DNA of 64,000 nt from Spongospora subterranea f. sp. subterranea (taxonomy: Eukaryota; Endomyxa: Phytomyxea; Phytomyxea; Plasmodiophorida). Location: positions 62,001-126,000 of the forward strand of contig JAUGWO010000170.1 of NCBI GenBank assembly GCA_049724395.1, written 5' to 3'. Under the pieces are notes generated by a model. The model was not told where the DNA came from and ran no database searches. It was given only the letters and a program-made list of their open reading frames with translations. Made by a program: the position numbers and the translations under genes. This document shows, in pieces, positions 11,307-22,600 of this stretch (position 1 is the stretch's first letter; each line of letters starts with the position of its first letter).

Positions 11307-13133
11307 ATGCGTCCGCTGGTCCTATTATCAATATCGACGATCGTCGCGATCGTATTCGCGGTGACGAACGCCCAGCTCGTCCAAACCTGGGACTGCCGCA
11401 GCATGAACGGCGTCAAAACCACAGAGAGCGTCGTGGCCCGATCGGGTCTGATCTCGGACGGCCCTGGCGGTGTCCGCTCCAATACCTGGTGCGAATGGAT
11501 CATTCAACCGCCGCCATTGGCCAACGGCAAACCGCGTCGCGTCAAGTTCACATTCCGCTCGTTCAACATGATGTCGGGCGAGGATTTCGTCTGGGTCTTC
11601 GACGACGCCGTCAGTCGGAGCGTTCCCGTCCAACGCCTGACCGGCACCTACATGCCGGAGCCGTTCTACTCGTCGAGCGACGCCGGTTTGCGCGTCGAGT
11701 ACCGATCCAGCGAGTTCGGGGTCGGGAACGCGGTCGCCGAAGAACAGGGGTTCGAAGCGCTGTTCGAGATCGTGGAGGTGAAGGGCGTCTGCAACCCGAA
11801 CCCGTGCAGCGACGAGAGCGTCTGCATCGAGGACGAGCGCGGCGGCCATCGGTGCACGCGCTGCCCGATCGGCTACACGGGCGACAGCTCGCTGAAGGGC
11901 GGCTGCGTCAAGGTCGTCCCGTGCCCGACGCCCATCGTTCGCAAGAACCTGCTGCACCTGACCAAGGACGAGAAGGACCTGTACTTCTTCGCCCTGCAGA
12001 GCCTGCGCCGATCGGGCCTGTACGACGAGATCATGTGGATCCACGCCGACAAGGTCAACTTCAACTTCGCCCATTTCACGGACGGGTTCCTGCCCTGGCA
12101 CCGCCAATACCTGCTCATGTTCGAGCGGGCGCTGCAGTCGGTGTCGCCCCAGTGCAACTGCCTGGGCATCCCGTTCTTCGACTGGACGATGGACGCGGCC
12201 GACCCGGAGCGATCGTACATCTTCACGGACGAGTATTTCGGGGGGAACGGGGTCGACCTGGGCGATGGGAAGAAGTGTGTTCGCAGCGGGCAGTTCCAGT
12301 GGACGGTGTTGGGCAATAGCTGTCTGCAACGGGATCTGAACGGTGCCGGGTTCTTCGCCACGCGCGAAGAGGTCCTGAATGCGATCGCCAGCAACGAGCG
12401 GTTCCGCGACTTCTCTAGGGCGATCGAGCTGTTCCACGACACGGTCCATCGGTTCTTCTCGGGGACGATGGTGCTGGACAACTCGGCGGACGAGCCCGTG
12501 TTCCTGAGCCACCATTCGTTCATCGATATGCTGTGGTCGGTCTGGCAAGATTGTCACGACTACGACCAGATCCCGGCGGCCAGTGTTCGATCGAACAGCA
12601 ACGCGTTCACGGGCGGGATCGAAATCGGATCGCTAAGCACTCAGGTCAACACCGACTACAACGCGCCGATGCCGTTCAGGTTGGCGCACGTGGACGTTCC
12701 CGTCGTCCCCATGGAACTACACGATATCCGCTCGCTCAGCTACTCGTACGACAATATGCACTTCCTGTCCGATCCGGCGACGGTCGAGTGGTTCGACCCG
12801 CGATGGACGACCTGCACGATCGAGTCCATGGAGCTGTTCAAGAGCAATCCCGAGGAGTTCACGAAGGCGGTGGGCGCGTCGTCATCGGCCCAGACGGGAT
12901 TCCAGGCGCTGCAGGTGTTCGTGACGGCGCCGGCACTGTATTCGGGCCCGACCATGAACCCGGAACAGATCTGCCAAGGAACGTATTTAAACTTCACCGG
13001 GAAGTGCAACTGCTTCATGCGATGGAGCAACTACGAGCTGCGCTACGTCGCCAAGCTAATGCCATCGTGCCAGCGCCAGGAGATCCTCGCCTGTCTGCAC
13101 GAACGCAGTGGCACCAAGCGAATGGTGTTTTGA
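11307..13133 (+). CDS. Secreted CUB-EGF-tyrosinase (type-3 copper oxidase)
   Basis: Single-exon gene of 608 aa. The ATG at 11307 gives a signal peptide (MRPLVLLSISTIVAIVFA, cleavage near TNAQ); upstream in-frame Met codons do not. Residues about 30-155 form a CUB-like domain (ISDGPGG, WCEWIIQPP, DAGLRVEYRSSEFG). Residues about 157-200 are an EGF-like module (CNPNPCSDESVC, CPIGYTGDSS). The tyrosinase domain follows: CuA His in HADKVNFNFAH and FLPWHRQYLLMFE; CuB His in FHDTVHRFF and FLSHHSFIDMLW. All six copper-ligand positions appear present, so oxidation of phenols to quinones is likely, outside the cell or in the secretory pathway. Coding GC is high and no intron is seen, unlike most neighbours. 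An AATAAA lies just after the stop (about 13144). Confidence 0.92.
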   Translation: MRPLVLLSISTIVAIVFAVTNAQLVQTWDCRSMNGVKTTESVVARSGLISDGPGGVRSNTWCEWIIQPPPLANGKPRRVKFTFRSFNMMSGEDFVWVFDDAVSRSVPVQRLTGTYMPEPFYSSSDAGLRVEYRSSEFGVGNAVAEEQGFEALFEIVEVKGVCNPNPCSDESVCIEDERGGHRCTRCPIGYTGDSSLKGGCVKVVPCPTPIVRKNLLHLTKDEKDLYFFALQSLRRSGLYDEIMWIHADKVNFNFAHFTDGFLPWHRQYLLMFERALQSVSPQCNCLGIPFFDWTMDAADPERSYIFTDEYFGGNGVDLGDGKKCVRSGQFQWTVLGNSCLQRDLNGAGFFATREEVLNAIASNERFRDFSRAIELFHDTVHRFFSGTMVLDNSADEPVFLSHHSFIDMLWSVWQDCHDYDQIPAASVRSNSNAFTGGIEIGSLSTQVNTDYNAPMPFRLAHVDVPVVPMELHDIRSLSYSYDNMHFLSDPATVEWFDPRWTTCTIESMELFKSNPEEFTKAVGASSSAQTGFQALQVFVTAPALYSGPTMNPEQICQGTYLNFTGKCNCFMRWSNYELRYVAKLMPSCQRQEILACLHERSGTKRMVF

Positions 13134-13267
13134 CCCCGAAAAACAATAAATTAACATCGGAGGAGCAAAATCTTACCGACATATTTTCTCTTTTAAATTT
13201 GACCAAAACGGGCGATCGTTTGTGCGAGAGAACTCGGCTGTTTCGGGCGGCTAGAATAGGTCTGTAT

Positions 13268-13911
13268 TTACTCAACATCAGCAAGACCGGTGTGGGAGAC
13301 GTAAATGCCATCCAAGAACTTGCGGATATCCTTGTTCTTGACCAGACAGGATTGGTGAATGCTGGCGGCGCTCTGGCCAACGTTGTCGACGTTGTTGCCG
13401 GTCAGGACGAGCTGGTCTTTGACGTCGGAGCTGCGGACGACGGAAACTCCTTCGGCCAGCTTGACGTTCCGGACGATTTTCTCGCCGAGGAAATTGCGGA
13501 TCATGAGCACCTTTCCGTCGTTCTCGATCGAGACGTTGATGGGAAAGTGGGCGTAGACAAGGCGCATCTTGTACTGGAATCCCTTGGTGACGCCGGTGAT
13601 CATGTTCTCGATGTGGGACGTGACCGAGCGGATCGTGGCGATCGCTTTCCGGTTGCCGAACCAGAGCTCGGCCTGCAGCTTCTTGCCGCCCGGCAGCAGG
13701 CGCAGGTCGACCTTAACGTGGTTGAACGACCGTTCCAGCCGGCCCCGCGGTCCGACCACGACGACATTACGCGCCTTGATCGAGACCTTAACTGCATCAT
13801 CGACAGCGATTAGATTGTTTTGATATTCTCAAACGACAAAACAGTTCCAGTTGTAATCTTCTCACCTGATTCGGGGATCTCAACGACCCGCTTGGTCTGT
13901 AGCGTCTTCAT
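13268..13911 (-). CDS. RPL9: 60S ribosomal protein L9 (uL6)
   Basis: Two exons: 13866-13911 (MKTLQTKRVVEIPES) and 13268-13791, with a 74-bp GT-AG intron at 13792-13865. The join gives ESVKVSIKARNVVVVGPRG. Diagnostic blocks: GPRGRLERSFNH, GNRKAIATIRSV, GFQYKMRLVYAHFPINV, RNFLGEKIVRNVKL and the C-terminal KNKDIRKFLDGIYVS. Full length for the eukaryotic family. It is a core protein of the large subunit near the sarcin-ricin loop and stalk. It is transcribed divergently from eS21 across a 232-bp shared upstream region. Confidence 0.97.
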
Positions 13912-14143
13912 TGGGCCGAACGCTGTCGAGGAAAACGACGACGAATATGGAGGGTGTGGGTTGATACTATCAATCCGCGACGGTGTCCGTCACGGACCAC
14001 AGCGCCATATGGGTCACCCCTAATAACACCCCACCGGCACAAGGCCATGGCCGCAATTATTGGCGCATTTCCATCGCCCAACACACGCTCGCCCGCCGTC
14101 GTCGCCGAGAGACCCCCTGTCCGTCCATCCATCTCTTATCGCC
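13912..14143. promoter_or_regulatory. Shared divergent upstream region of RPL9 and RPS21
   Basis: The 232 bp between the two start codons must hold both promoters and both 5' leaders. Head-to-head placement of a large- and a small-subunit protein gene suggests co-regulation (inference). No specific factor site was recognised. Confidence 0.5.
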
Positions 14144-14578
14144 ATGGGTATCGATGTCGCCAAATACGCTCCCCGTAAATGGTATTCGCTGCCCAATTTT
14201 GGATTTGACCTGTTTCCGCCATGACGATGGAGTTTTATTTACACTGTCGTTCTAGTGTTGGCCATTGGAATTTCCTATTCACCAGCTTGGTCCAGACCGG
14301 ATTTTTCATCGTCGTTCGCGTTTTTTACGATCATTGAGTGTTTATTGGATTTTCGTATCATTGACGGTATGTTCTCTAGTTCCGCCACAATGCGAATGAT
14401 CACCGCCAAAGATCACGCGTCGGTCCAGATCAACGTCGGTGAGGTCGACGAGAGCGGTGTCTACACTGGTCAATACCAGACCTTCGCCTTCTCAGGCTAC
14501 ATCCGGTCCAAGGCCGAATCCGACGCCTGGCTCAACAAGCTCGCCGCTGAAAAGGGCCTCGTCGCCGATATCTTCTAA
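14144..14578 (+). CDS. RPS21: 40S ribosomal protein S21 (eS21)
   Basis: Exon 1 is 14144-14181 (MGIDVAKYAPRK plus TG). A GT-AG intron spans 14182-14379. Exon 2 is 14380-14578, starting with the T that completes Cys and continuing SATMRMITAKDHASVQINV. The join recreates the family signature PRKCSAT, and KDHASVQ plus YTGQYQTFAFSGYIR match eS21. The product is about 79 aa, the usual length. It is a small-subunit protein needed for 18S rRNA maturation. Confidence 0.95.
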
Positions 14579-14902
14579 TTTCCTCTCATAAAACTACAAT
14601 TCAGAACCCTAAATCTGTCGTCGTTTTCCCTCTCCAACACCTTTTCCCTCATTCCAATGTTTAATCATTTATTCGCTCCGACACCGATCCCGTTCCAGAA
14701 TCGCGGTTAATCACCACCAGAACACTTATAGATCGACGAACCAGTCAGAAACCATTGGTTCTCCTTTGTGGTTGAGACCGTTTGGTTGAAGGCACACGTC
14801 CCTTCAGGGGCACACGCCCTTTGAGTGATGGGGGGCGTCATGACAGGGAGAAATAGGGGTGAATCCGATGGCCAAGCACGACCTTAAACTGCAGTTGCCA
14901 TC
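14579..14902. other. Intergenic
   Basis: Contains the RPS21 3' flank (cataaa near 14588). No coding or RNA gene seen. Confidence 0.5.
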
Positions 14903-16174
14903 ATGACTTGTACAGTGGAGCGATTGCCCTTCAGACCCAATCGCCCGGTCGACGCCGCCAACGGATCCGGGGTCGACGACAGCCGGGTCGAGCGCGGCGC
15001 TTCCCAGGCGGCGGCGATGGCGGCCACGTGCACCATGGCGGTACAGACCGATCAGGCCGAGCTGGGCGAGGTGCCCAGCCACGACGACGACGACGATCTC
15101 GACCAAGGCCGGGGAATCCAGGTTGACACGTCGACCCGCCCCGACCCGTTATCATTATCGAATATCGCTCAACAACCCGTCTACGACTATCGCCATCCGC
15201 CGCAATCGCCATGGTCGTCGCACTGGTCCAACACGACCCAGGACCTGCTGATCTGTCGCCGATCCGCTGATTCCGATGGGTCGAGTCCCGTTCAGGGCGC
15301 TGGCCGAACCCTGATGGACCCGTCGAGCTCATATCATAGCCGACTGGACCTGATCCCGGCCGGTCGATATGGCGCTAGTCACGACCACAGCCAGAGCAGC
15401 GGCCTGGACGAGGAGGAGGAGGATGACGAGGAGCTGGCCGACGATATCTATCACGACCTGAACGGGATCGATATCGACGCGAATAGCGTGGCGAGCAACG
15501 ACGACGATGGGAACGGGTATCACGATTGTGCCGATAACGACGACGACGACGACGACGACGGGAATCTATCGTGCGCGTCGAGCCACGATCAATCCTCCTC
15601 GCTGTTGGAGGACGACGAGTGCCCGGCGCTGGAGGAAGGTGAACCGGATGTGAATCGCGTCGTCTCCCGATCGTCGGCCGTGATTCCCTACAGCTCGTCG
15701 ACGGTCTCGATCTCCCCGTACACGTCGTCCCCTTTCCCGCCGATCGCCTCCTCCACCTTGTCGTCTGACCTGGCCACCAGTTCCGGCGCCTTCTTCGACT
15801 GGTCTTCCGGCGCGTTATCGGCGCTGAATGGCAATCTGTCCACAAGGACCTACGGTCAGCTATCGTCCCCTCAATCGTCGTCGCCATCGCGATTCACCAT
15901 GAACGAGTCGATCTGCGATATAATCAGTCCAATATCTCGTTATCGATCGATCACGACGCCGTCGATCCAATCGCAGATCTCGGCGGCGATCGGGACCATG
16001 TCCCCCGTGTTCCCCCATATTCAGCAGGGCGAGGCCGACCCGGTTCGCGCCCTCCCCAGCGCCAGCGTCGAGGGCATGAGGCGAACGTTCTCGGCCTTGG
16101 TCGACAACATGCAGTCGTTCCGCTATGGGGATGGGCAACGCAATCGCCCGATCGATGTTGGCGAAGGACGTTAA
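14903..16174 (+). CDS. Acidic, Ser/Asp-rich disordered protein
   Basis: Single open frame of 423 aa from an ATG at 14903. Two acidic runs (HDDDDDLDQGRG near residue 56; GLDEEEEDDEELADDIYHDL near 168, then DNDDDDDDDGNLS) and long Ser-rich stretches predict a largely disordered protein; no fold was recognised. Codon use is GC-rich like the flanking real genes, and a polyadenylation-like AATAAA lies at about 16258. No signal peptide or membrane segment. Function unknown; low complexity of this kind is common in nuclear or scaffold proteins, but that is speculation. Confidence 0.6.
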   Translation: MTCTVERLPFRPNRPVDAANGSGVDDSRVERGASQAAAMAATCTMAVQTDQAELGEVPSHDDDDDLDQGRGIQVDTSTRPDPLSLSNIAQQPVYDYRHPPQSPWSSHWSNTTQDLLICRRSADSDGSSPVQGAGRTLMDPSSSYHSRLDLIPAGRYGASHDHSQSSGLDEEEEDDEELADDIYHDLNGIDIDANSVASNDDDGNGYHDCADNDDDDDDDGNLSCASSHDQSSSLLEDDECPALEEGEPDVNRVVSRSSAVIPYSSSTVSISPYTSSPFPPIASSTLSSDLATSSGAFFDWSSGALSALNGNLSTRTYGQLSSPQSSSPSRFTMNESICDIISPISRYRSITTPSIQSQISAAIGTMSPVFPHIQQGEADPVRALPSASVEGMRRTFSALVDNMQSFRYGDGQRNRPIDVGEGR

Positions 16175-16359
16175 CGCCGTTTAACGACAACAAATTCACT
16201 AGGGAATGATCATCACCAGCTCCGATTCTCATCAATTGATCCATTACAGTTCTTCAAATAAACGATTCTTTGTTCATTGTTTGTTCAAAAAATAAAAAAT
16301 AAAATCCGGGTGTTCTTCGACCCGGGCGATATTGCCGATTTCACAGAACCACACACACT

Positions 16360-19300
16360 TTATCTATTGGTTCCGGGCTGTAATCGGTCGAGCTGTTGAC
16401 GAACCGATGCCAGATCCATTGTTAGCGCCACGATCGCGTCGTTGGCCGACCGCAGTCCGTCCTCGATCACCTTCCTGGCCGCGCTCTGCATTCGCAGCTT
16501 GTTGTCGACCGACAGCTCGAGCGCGTCGCGGGCCGCCGCGATCGCCCCGTTCACCTTCGAGTCGAGGTCGACCTCCTTCAGCGACCGCACCGATTTCTCG
16601 ACGGCCGCGATCGCCGACGTCGCCGACAAGATATTCAATTGACATTCCTCGACGAAGCTCTGTAAAGCCCCTTCCTGATCCGTTCGCGCGTCCTTCAGGT
16701 CGGTCGTCAGCCGGATCAGATCGGCTTTGGCCAGGTCGATCTGCGTCGCCATCGCGGCCCCGCTCTTCTCGATCGTATCGACGCGATCGCCCACTTCCGT
16801 CGACGATCGGTCCAATCGCGATATTCGTCGATCGTGAGCCGATTGACCTTCATTGACCGATTCCCGAATCGCCATCAAAATGGCGATCAATCTCATTCCG
16901 ATGTTCTTGTTCATCGTCTCTGATGCGCTTCGCCGATTCGATGGAAAATTCGCGTTCACCGTTGATTTTAGTATCGAAACTGGAACTCAACGCCGCGTTG
17001 GAACTTGTCAATTCCTTCAGCTGATCCTGATCCACCGCGATCGCGTCGTCGTGTTTCTCCAACCGACTTTGAATCGATATCACGTCGTCCTTCAGCCGAT
17101 CCACGTCGCGATCGCGTTGGAGTCGGGACGATCGCCACTGATCGATTTCGGGCAGAAGATCGCCCAACTTCTCCAGAAGTTGAACCCGATCCTGGTTCAT
17201 CAGATTCCCGATATCCGTTTGGGTCTTGGCCAGTTCCCGACGCCCTTCGTCCCTGAATTGGTCCACGACCGCCGTTAATTCCCCTTTTACATCATCGAAT
17301 CGCGATTCGACAAATTGTCGCGTCGACGATATATCCAACGCCATCGCCTTCACCGTATTCTCCAGGATCTTTACGCCATCTGAGATTTCTTCTCCGGATT
17401 TCGCCACCGAAATCTCCGCCTGGTTGGCGATTTCGGAAATGTTCGCGTTGAGCACACGATCGGCCGCTTCGCGATTGGCGATCTCGTTCGATATTTCCAG
17501 CGCCAACTGAGTGATTCTGCTGTTGAGAGCGTGATCAGCGTCCAGATCAGCGTTGGCTTTGGTGTTGATGGCGTCGACCTTGGATTGAACCAGATCCAGC
17601 CGAGCGTCGTGTCCGGCCCGCGATTTGTCGAACGTTGTGCTGAGATCGTTGAATTGGTCGATGAGATTGCGAACACCCTCATTCCGTTCGCTGATTTCGG
17701 CCGATAATTGCCCCTGAAAGGTGTTCACGATCTCCTCATGACGATGGGCAAGTTCCATCGCCTTCTGGGCGTTCTCACCAATATCCTCCTTGAGCCTTTG
17801 ATCGCCCATCTTCCGACAGGAAACCTCGTTCGCCAATTGTTCCGCTAGTTGATCGATCCGGTCGTTGAACATTTCCCGATGGTCTTTCCCCATCTGATCG
17901 AACTCCTCCACCTTGCTCTGAACCGCGTCCAATCGCGATTCCGATGTCGCCGACGATTGTCTGCAGATGGTGTTCAGGATCCTGTATCTGCCGCGTTAGA
18001 ACCAGTTCCATGGATTGCCGATCACCAGAGCACCGCTCCATCATTCCATTCAACCTCTCCTGCACATCCTCATTCCAGTGCGACAGCTGATCAGCCCATC
18101 GTCGTTTGAGCTCGTCGATTTCACCTGCCATCTTCGCCCGTTCCATCGTCGTCTGATCTTCCATCGACTTCAGACGCTGATCGTGTCGTTCCCGATCGGC
18201 TGCCAGCTTCCCGATCGACTCTAGGGCCGCGATCTGCTGTTCCCGTTGACCTGACAATTGTTGTTGAACCCCATCGATGCTTTCCCTCAAACGACGAGCG
18301 TCGTCAGATAAGACGCCCTTCAGTTCCGCCGACTCCATCGCCATCGTCTGGTATTGCCCATCTCGCGTTTGTCGCTCCAGATTTAGGTCCTCCTTTATTG
18401 TCTGTATCCGCTCCCCCAATAACTCCACGTGATTATCGACCGATTTCCCAATGGAACTGAATTGCGTTTCCGCCAGTGCCCTCATTTCCCCTAAACTGGC
18501 CGAGATCGTCTGGTGTTCGCTGATCCGGGATCGATTTTTCCTCCAAAATCGAATCCGTTATCGACGACACTTTTGCCTCCAACTCATTAGCGCTCGTTGA
18601 CAGTTCCTGATCAAATTTCGCCAACAAACTCGCCATCGTGGACTCCGTCTGTTCCGATAATCGCTGAACATCGGCGAGTTTTGCTGTGAACGAATCCGTT
18701 GTCGTCGCGAAATTCGATTTGGTTTCGAGTGTGAACTGGCCAATGCTCGTGATGGTGTTGGAGAGATTGGTCGTTAACGATGATATCTCTTGCGACAATC
18801 CCGTCGAGACCGAGGACCATCGACCGATATCGGCCTGTAGTTGGCCCTCGCGTTGCGCCATGTCGCTGGTGAGTCTGTCGAGCACGGCCGACCTGTCGCT
18901 GGTCTCGGTGGCGATCCTCTGCGACATCCCAGCCATGTTGGCGGCGATCAGATTCCTGAGCTCGCTCACCACGACCTGATTGCCCTGTTCGGTCAGTTCC
19001 CTGGCCAGTTTATCGCCGGCCGACCGCTGTTCGCTCTCTCCCTGCAATAGATCGTGAAGGTGTTGTAGATCCCCGGCCATCCCTTCATGGTTGCCCTTCA
19101 CCGTATGCAATTGCCCTTCGAATCGCTCATTCGCCTGAGCTATCGCCTCAGCCATCGTAATCTCACATCGCCCAACCCGCTCGCCGATATCACGATCGAT
19201 CCTCGATTCCGCCTGTTCAATTGCCAACGCGCGCGCACCTGATTCCGTTTGAATCCTGTCGGCTAGATCATCAAGCTCTATCCGATTGCGCCTCATTCGA

Positions 19301-20833
19301 TCCTCATGCTGTTCAACATGATCCGACCGAGCACGTCGCTCATCCTCCAGATCGTTTCGCAAATCTTTCTGCGATTGTTGAAGGTTTTCCATCCCGTGAT
19401 CCAGATTCGTCTTCACCTCCTCGATGGACCCGTTCACCACCCGAAACATCTTTTGCCGATCGCGGCGTTCGTTGTCGAACCTGATCGACCCTTCGGTCAG
19501 CTCCCGTCTGATCTCACAATCCCTTTGGCTCTGCCTTTCCGTCTGGTCGCTGATCGTTCCCAGCAACTGGTTGAACCTCCCTTCGACCAGCGACTCCATC
19601 CCCGTTTGCACCGACCCGATGTCTCTCCTTACATCTGATATCGTATTTCGACACTCGTCCATGGCGCTACCGGCAGAATCACTGTCGCGTTGCCTGTCTT
19701 CGATCTCCCGTTTCAAGCAATCTTTCTGCACAGACATCTGTCGCTGAATTTCACCATCGAAACTTCTCATCGTACTTTCGAAAACAATCTGCAAAGAATC
19801 CATCCTGGCGGATAATTTGGCCCCAACTTCTATCAATTTCGTGTTGAAATCCGCTTGATTTTGTCGATTATCATGATCAACTCGTCGCTCCAGAGCAACG
19901 ACGTCCTCGTTGACCTGGGCGACGGACGATTTACGAGTCCTAATCTCGGCCCGTAAAACGGCGTCCAACCTTCCGATGCCCTTGCTCGACGTCTCCTGCA
20001 CCGCTTCCAAGCGATGCGTCAGAGCGCCATATTCGGCGTCAAACTGTGCCCGAATCAGCTCCTGATTCTTCAGGCTCTTGCTCCAGTCCGATTTGGATTG
20101 CGCCCGTTCGTCAATCGACAGTTTCATCATATCCTGTAGCATCTCGGTCATGTCGTGTCTGACCCGTTTCAGCTCGTCGTCGACGAGCTTCTCCAGGTAT
20201 TGACATTCCAGATGGCCTCTGGCCGATATCTCGTGACTGGATCTGTCCATTTTGTGGTCCAAATCCTCGACTTTTCGATTGAGTTCAACGAATTCTGCGT
20301 TGTTCGGGCGGTTGGGCCGATTCAGTTCCTGATTCAATGGCAGAAATCCTTGATCTCGGGCCCTATAATGCCTTAACAAATCGCAGTCGTTTTTAACCAC
20401 TTCCAATTCTTTGGTCAGTTTTTCAACATTGACATCAGGTTTTGAAATCGTGCTGAATACGTGGGAGTTCTGTGAAAGTTTCTGCTTGATGGAAGATAGG
20501 TCAAGGCGAGTTGAAAACATTTCCTCTTTAAGCCGTGATAGTTCAATCATGGCACTTGAAAATTCGCTTTTTTTCGATAATTCCTCAGGATGTCGTATGT
20601 GGTGCATGAAAGGAAAAGGTTGACCCAGTTTGCTGATAGTATTACCGGTATTAGTTTCACTGACCTTTTCCTCATGGTAATCTAGCTGAGCTACAATGGA
20701 GTTAACGCGCATTTCAAGCTCCCTTCGCCTGAAGCATTTCATGGTGAAGAGCAATCTTGACTTTCCCCAAGATGTTGGCTAGATCAATCAGGGAAACAGT
20801 TCGCTGCTGCGGCGATCGATAGACATGGTCCAT
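16360..20833 (-). CDS. Giant coiled-coil protein (about 1,450 aa), frame broken at several single-base points
   Basis: Continuous heptad-rich coding from an ATG at 20833 (MDHVYRSPQQRTVSLIDLAN) to the stop at 16360. Four frames cover it: 20833-20720, 20754-18433, 18485-17775, then 17932-16850 and 16959-16360. Each step joins cleanly in coiled-coil register if one base is removed (CCC at 20721-20723; somewhere in about 17960-18010; GG at 16882-16883) or one is added (A run, + strand T5 at 18535-18539). No introns are apparent at the steps. Composition is Glu/Gln/Arg/Asp-rich with very few aromatics or prolines, as in structural or cytoskeletal coiled coils. No catalytic domain. Either an intact gene with consensus errors or a young pseudogene; the conserved register favours the former. 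Confidence 0.7.
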
Positions 20834-21089
20834 CCTAAATTTGAAGGCAAAAAAAATTCGGCTTGTTCGATTGCCTCAGAGGATCCTCATGCTCGTTCTG
20901 GACGGCGGCTGCATTAAGGCACGCGACTAGAGAAGATTCGATCTAAATAAATATGATAAATATTTATTCTGCAGAACTGCTGTGTAGAGTTTCTTTAAGA
21001 TCCACCTTGTCCAACTTTGCAAGAAGCATCCTGTGGCATTCTGTTAATCACAGCTTATTTGAAATAACAGCAGGGATTTACTGTTGATG

Positions 21090-21664
21090 GGTATACGAAG
21101 CCTGTACTAGTGTCTGAACGCGTTTCAATTGCGTGATCAATTCGTCCCTAGTCTGACAAACGACAACATCAGTGATGTAGTTCACACATCAACATGACAT
21201 TGAAACTCACAAATCGTAACTGGGCGCATTCCAGTTGAAGTTGTTGCAGCGACAGCGCCGGTTCCTGCGGCAGTGACGTTATCGACAGGTTCTACAAAAG
21301 CGTGATCTCCCTCGAAATAATCCTCACCGCATTGGTCCAACTCCATGGCCGTAAATCAGCCAAAGGGGGCAGCAGACGCCGCCAGCGGAACTAGATGAGA
21401 CTGACACATTTCAATCATCTTATCGGCAGTGACACGCCAGTTGAGCCATGGATACAGACTCAGTCCTGCCAATCCACCCACGAGTAACGCACACCAGTCG
21501 TATGCGCAACTGGGAGCGTGATGCACTGGCGCGGACTGATGCGTGATGACAGGTTCCGGCACCTTGGCCAGAAAAGGTGCCGAGGTACAGGCCGCTCTTG
21601 TTTCGTTCAGTGGATCGTCCCGGGATTCTGTCACGCTCCAAGAATTCCAATGAAATTGACACAA
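21090..21664 (-). CDS. Small putative membrane protein, exon structure uncertain
   Basis: Frame 21664-21356 contains one hydrophobic segment (WCALLVGGLAGLSLYPWLNW) after a His/Pro-rich stretch. Downstream, ATG 21345 opens MELDQCGEDYFEGDHAF, followed by a likely donor (GTGAGT, about 21211) and a terminal piece TRDELITQLKRVQTLVQASY ending near 21090. These may be one gene or two. Not recognised. Confidence 0.3.
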
Positions 21665-21699
21665 GGAAATCTTTGACCCGGAATAAACTGTTTCATTTT

Positions 21700-22600
21700 C
21701 CTTTTAAATTTCTGAACGGATGCGTTCCTTCGTGTCAAGCAGTAATTTACCATTCGAGGTGGACCTATGAACACCCGATGAAGGCAAAGAGAAGATGATT
21801 CGTATTTTTATTCGTGGGGCAAGACCGCCGAGAACTACAGGAGATGCTGGAGGCGAAATTAGAAAATGACGCCTCACTTGGGAAGCCGTTGCCAAAGTTC
21901 AATGAGGTGACACGAAACGATTAGGCAACTCGGAATATAGTTGGTAGTTTTGAGTCGGGCCCTCATGGCCAGAAACGCACGCGGTATCAGTTGTTTCCAT
22001 TTTTAAAAGAGTGGGCACATGAGACGAGCGTGTCCTGGTCAGAGAAAGGAATTTGGTCATAAATTTTTTTTGGAAATGTCACTGGTTTTATCTTCTGATG
22101 TTGAAGTTGTAGTTTTGATTGCTGAATGAATGTATTATATAGGTCACACTTCATTTCATGCTGCATCCGGTCACGACTATTGATTCATGGACCAGATATC
22201 CGCCGGTAATAGTTTTCATGTTTCTTTGTTGCAGCTCAACGAACCGAAATGAGAACAAGAAACCGACCCTGAAGGTCACGTGTCAGTTATTGTGTTATTG
22301 TTTATAACACGCCCTGGTCCAGATATTCAACATTGTACCCACGTCATGCATGATCAATTACGTTAGAATACGATACAAACTCCCCATTCGACATCACATA
22401 ACAGCACCGTGTAACATATGATGAGTATCTGTTTATACAAATGAAAGTCCTCATTGTATGACCCGCCCTCCTCCAGACATGAGCAATTACGTTAAAACAC
22501 GATACAAATTCCCCGTTCGACATCATATAAAGGCACCGTCAGTGCCTATTGTAACATATTACGATTATCTGTTTATACAAATAAAGGATCTTCATTTGTC
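21700..22600. other. Intergenic with a ~133-bp tandem duplication
   Basis: About 22350-22450 and 22483-22585 are diverged copies of the same sequence (caattacgtta...acgatacaaa; ttcgacatca; atctgtttatacaaat). No gene seen. Confidence 0.6.

Noticed and set aside
11328-12557. 409-aa minus-strand frame opposite the tyrosinase
   Set aside because: Shadow of a GC-rich coding strand; the plus strand has the signal peptide and all copper-binding motifs.
12533-13813. 426-aa plus-strand frame through the tyrosinase end and RPL9
   Set aside because: It crosses two well-supported genes in the wrong frame or strand; composition is that of a shadow.
16850-17932. Treating the coiled-coil frames as separate genes
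   Set aside because: All share strand, composition and heptad register, and abut or overlap with one-base offsets; one gene is the simpler reading.
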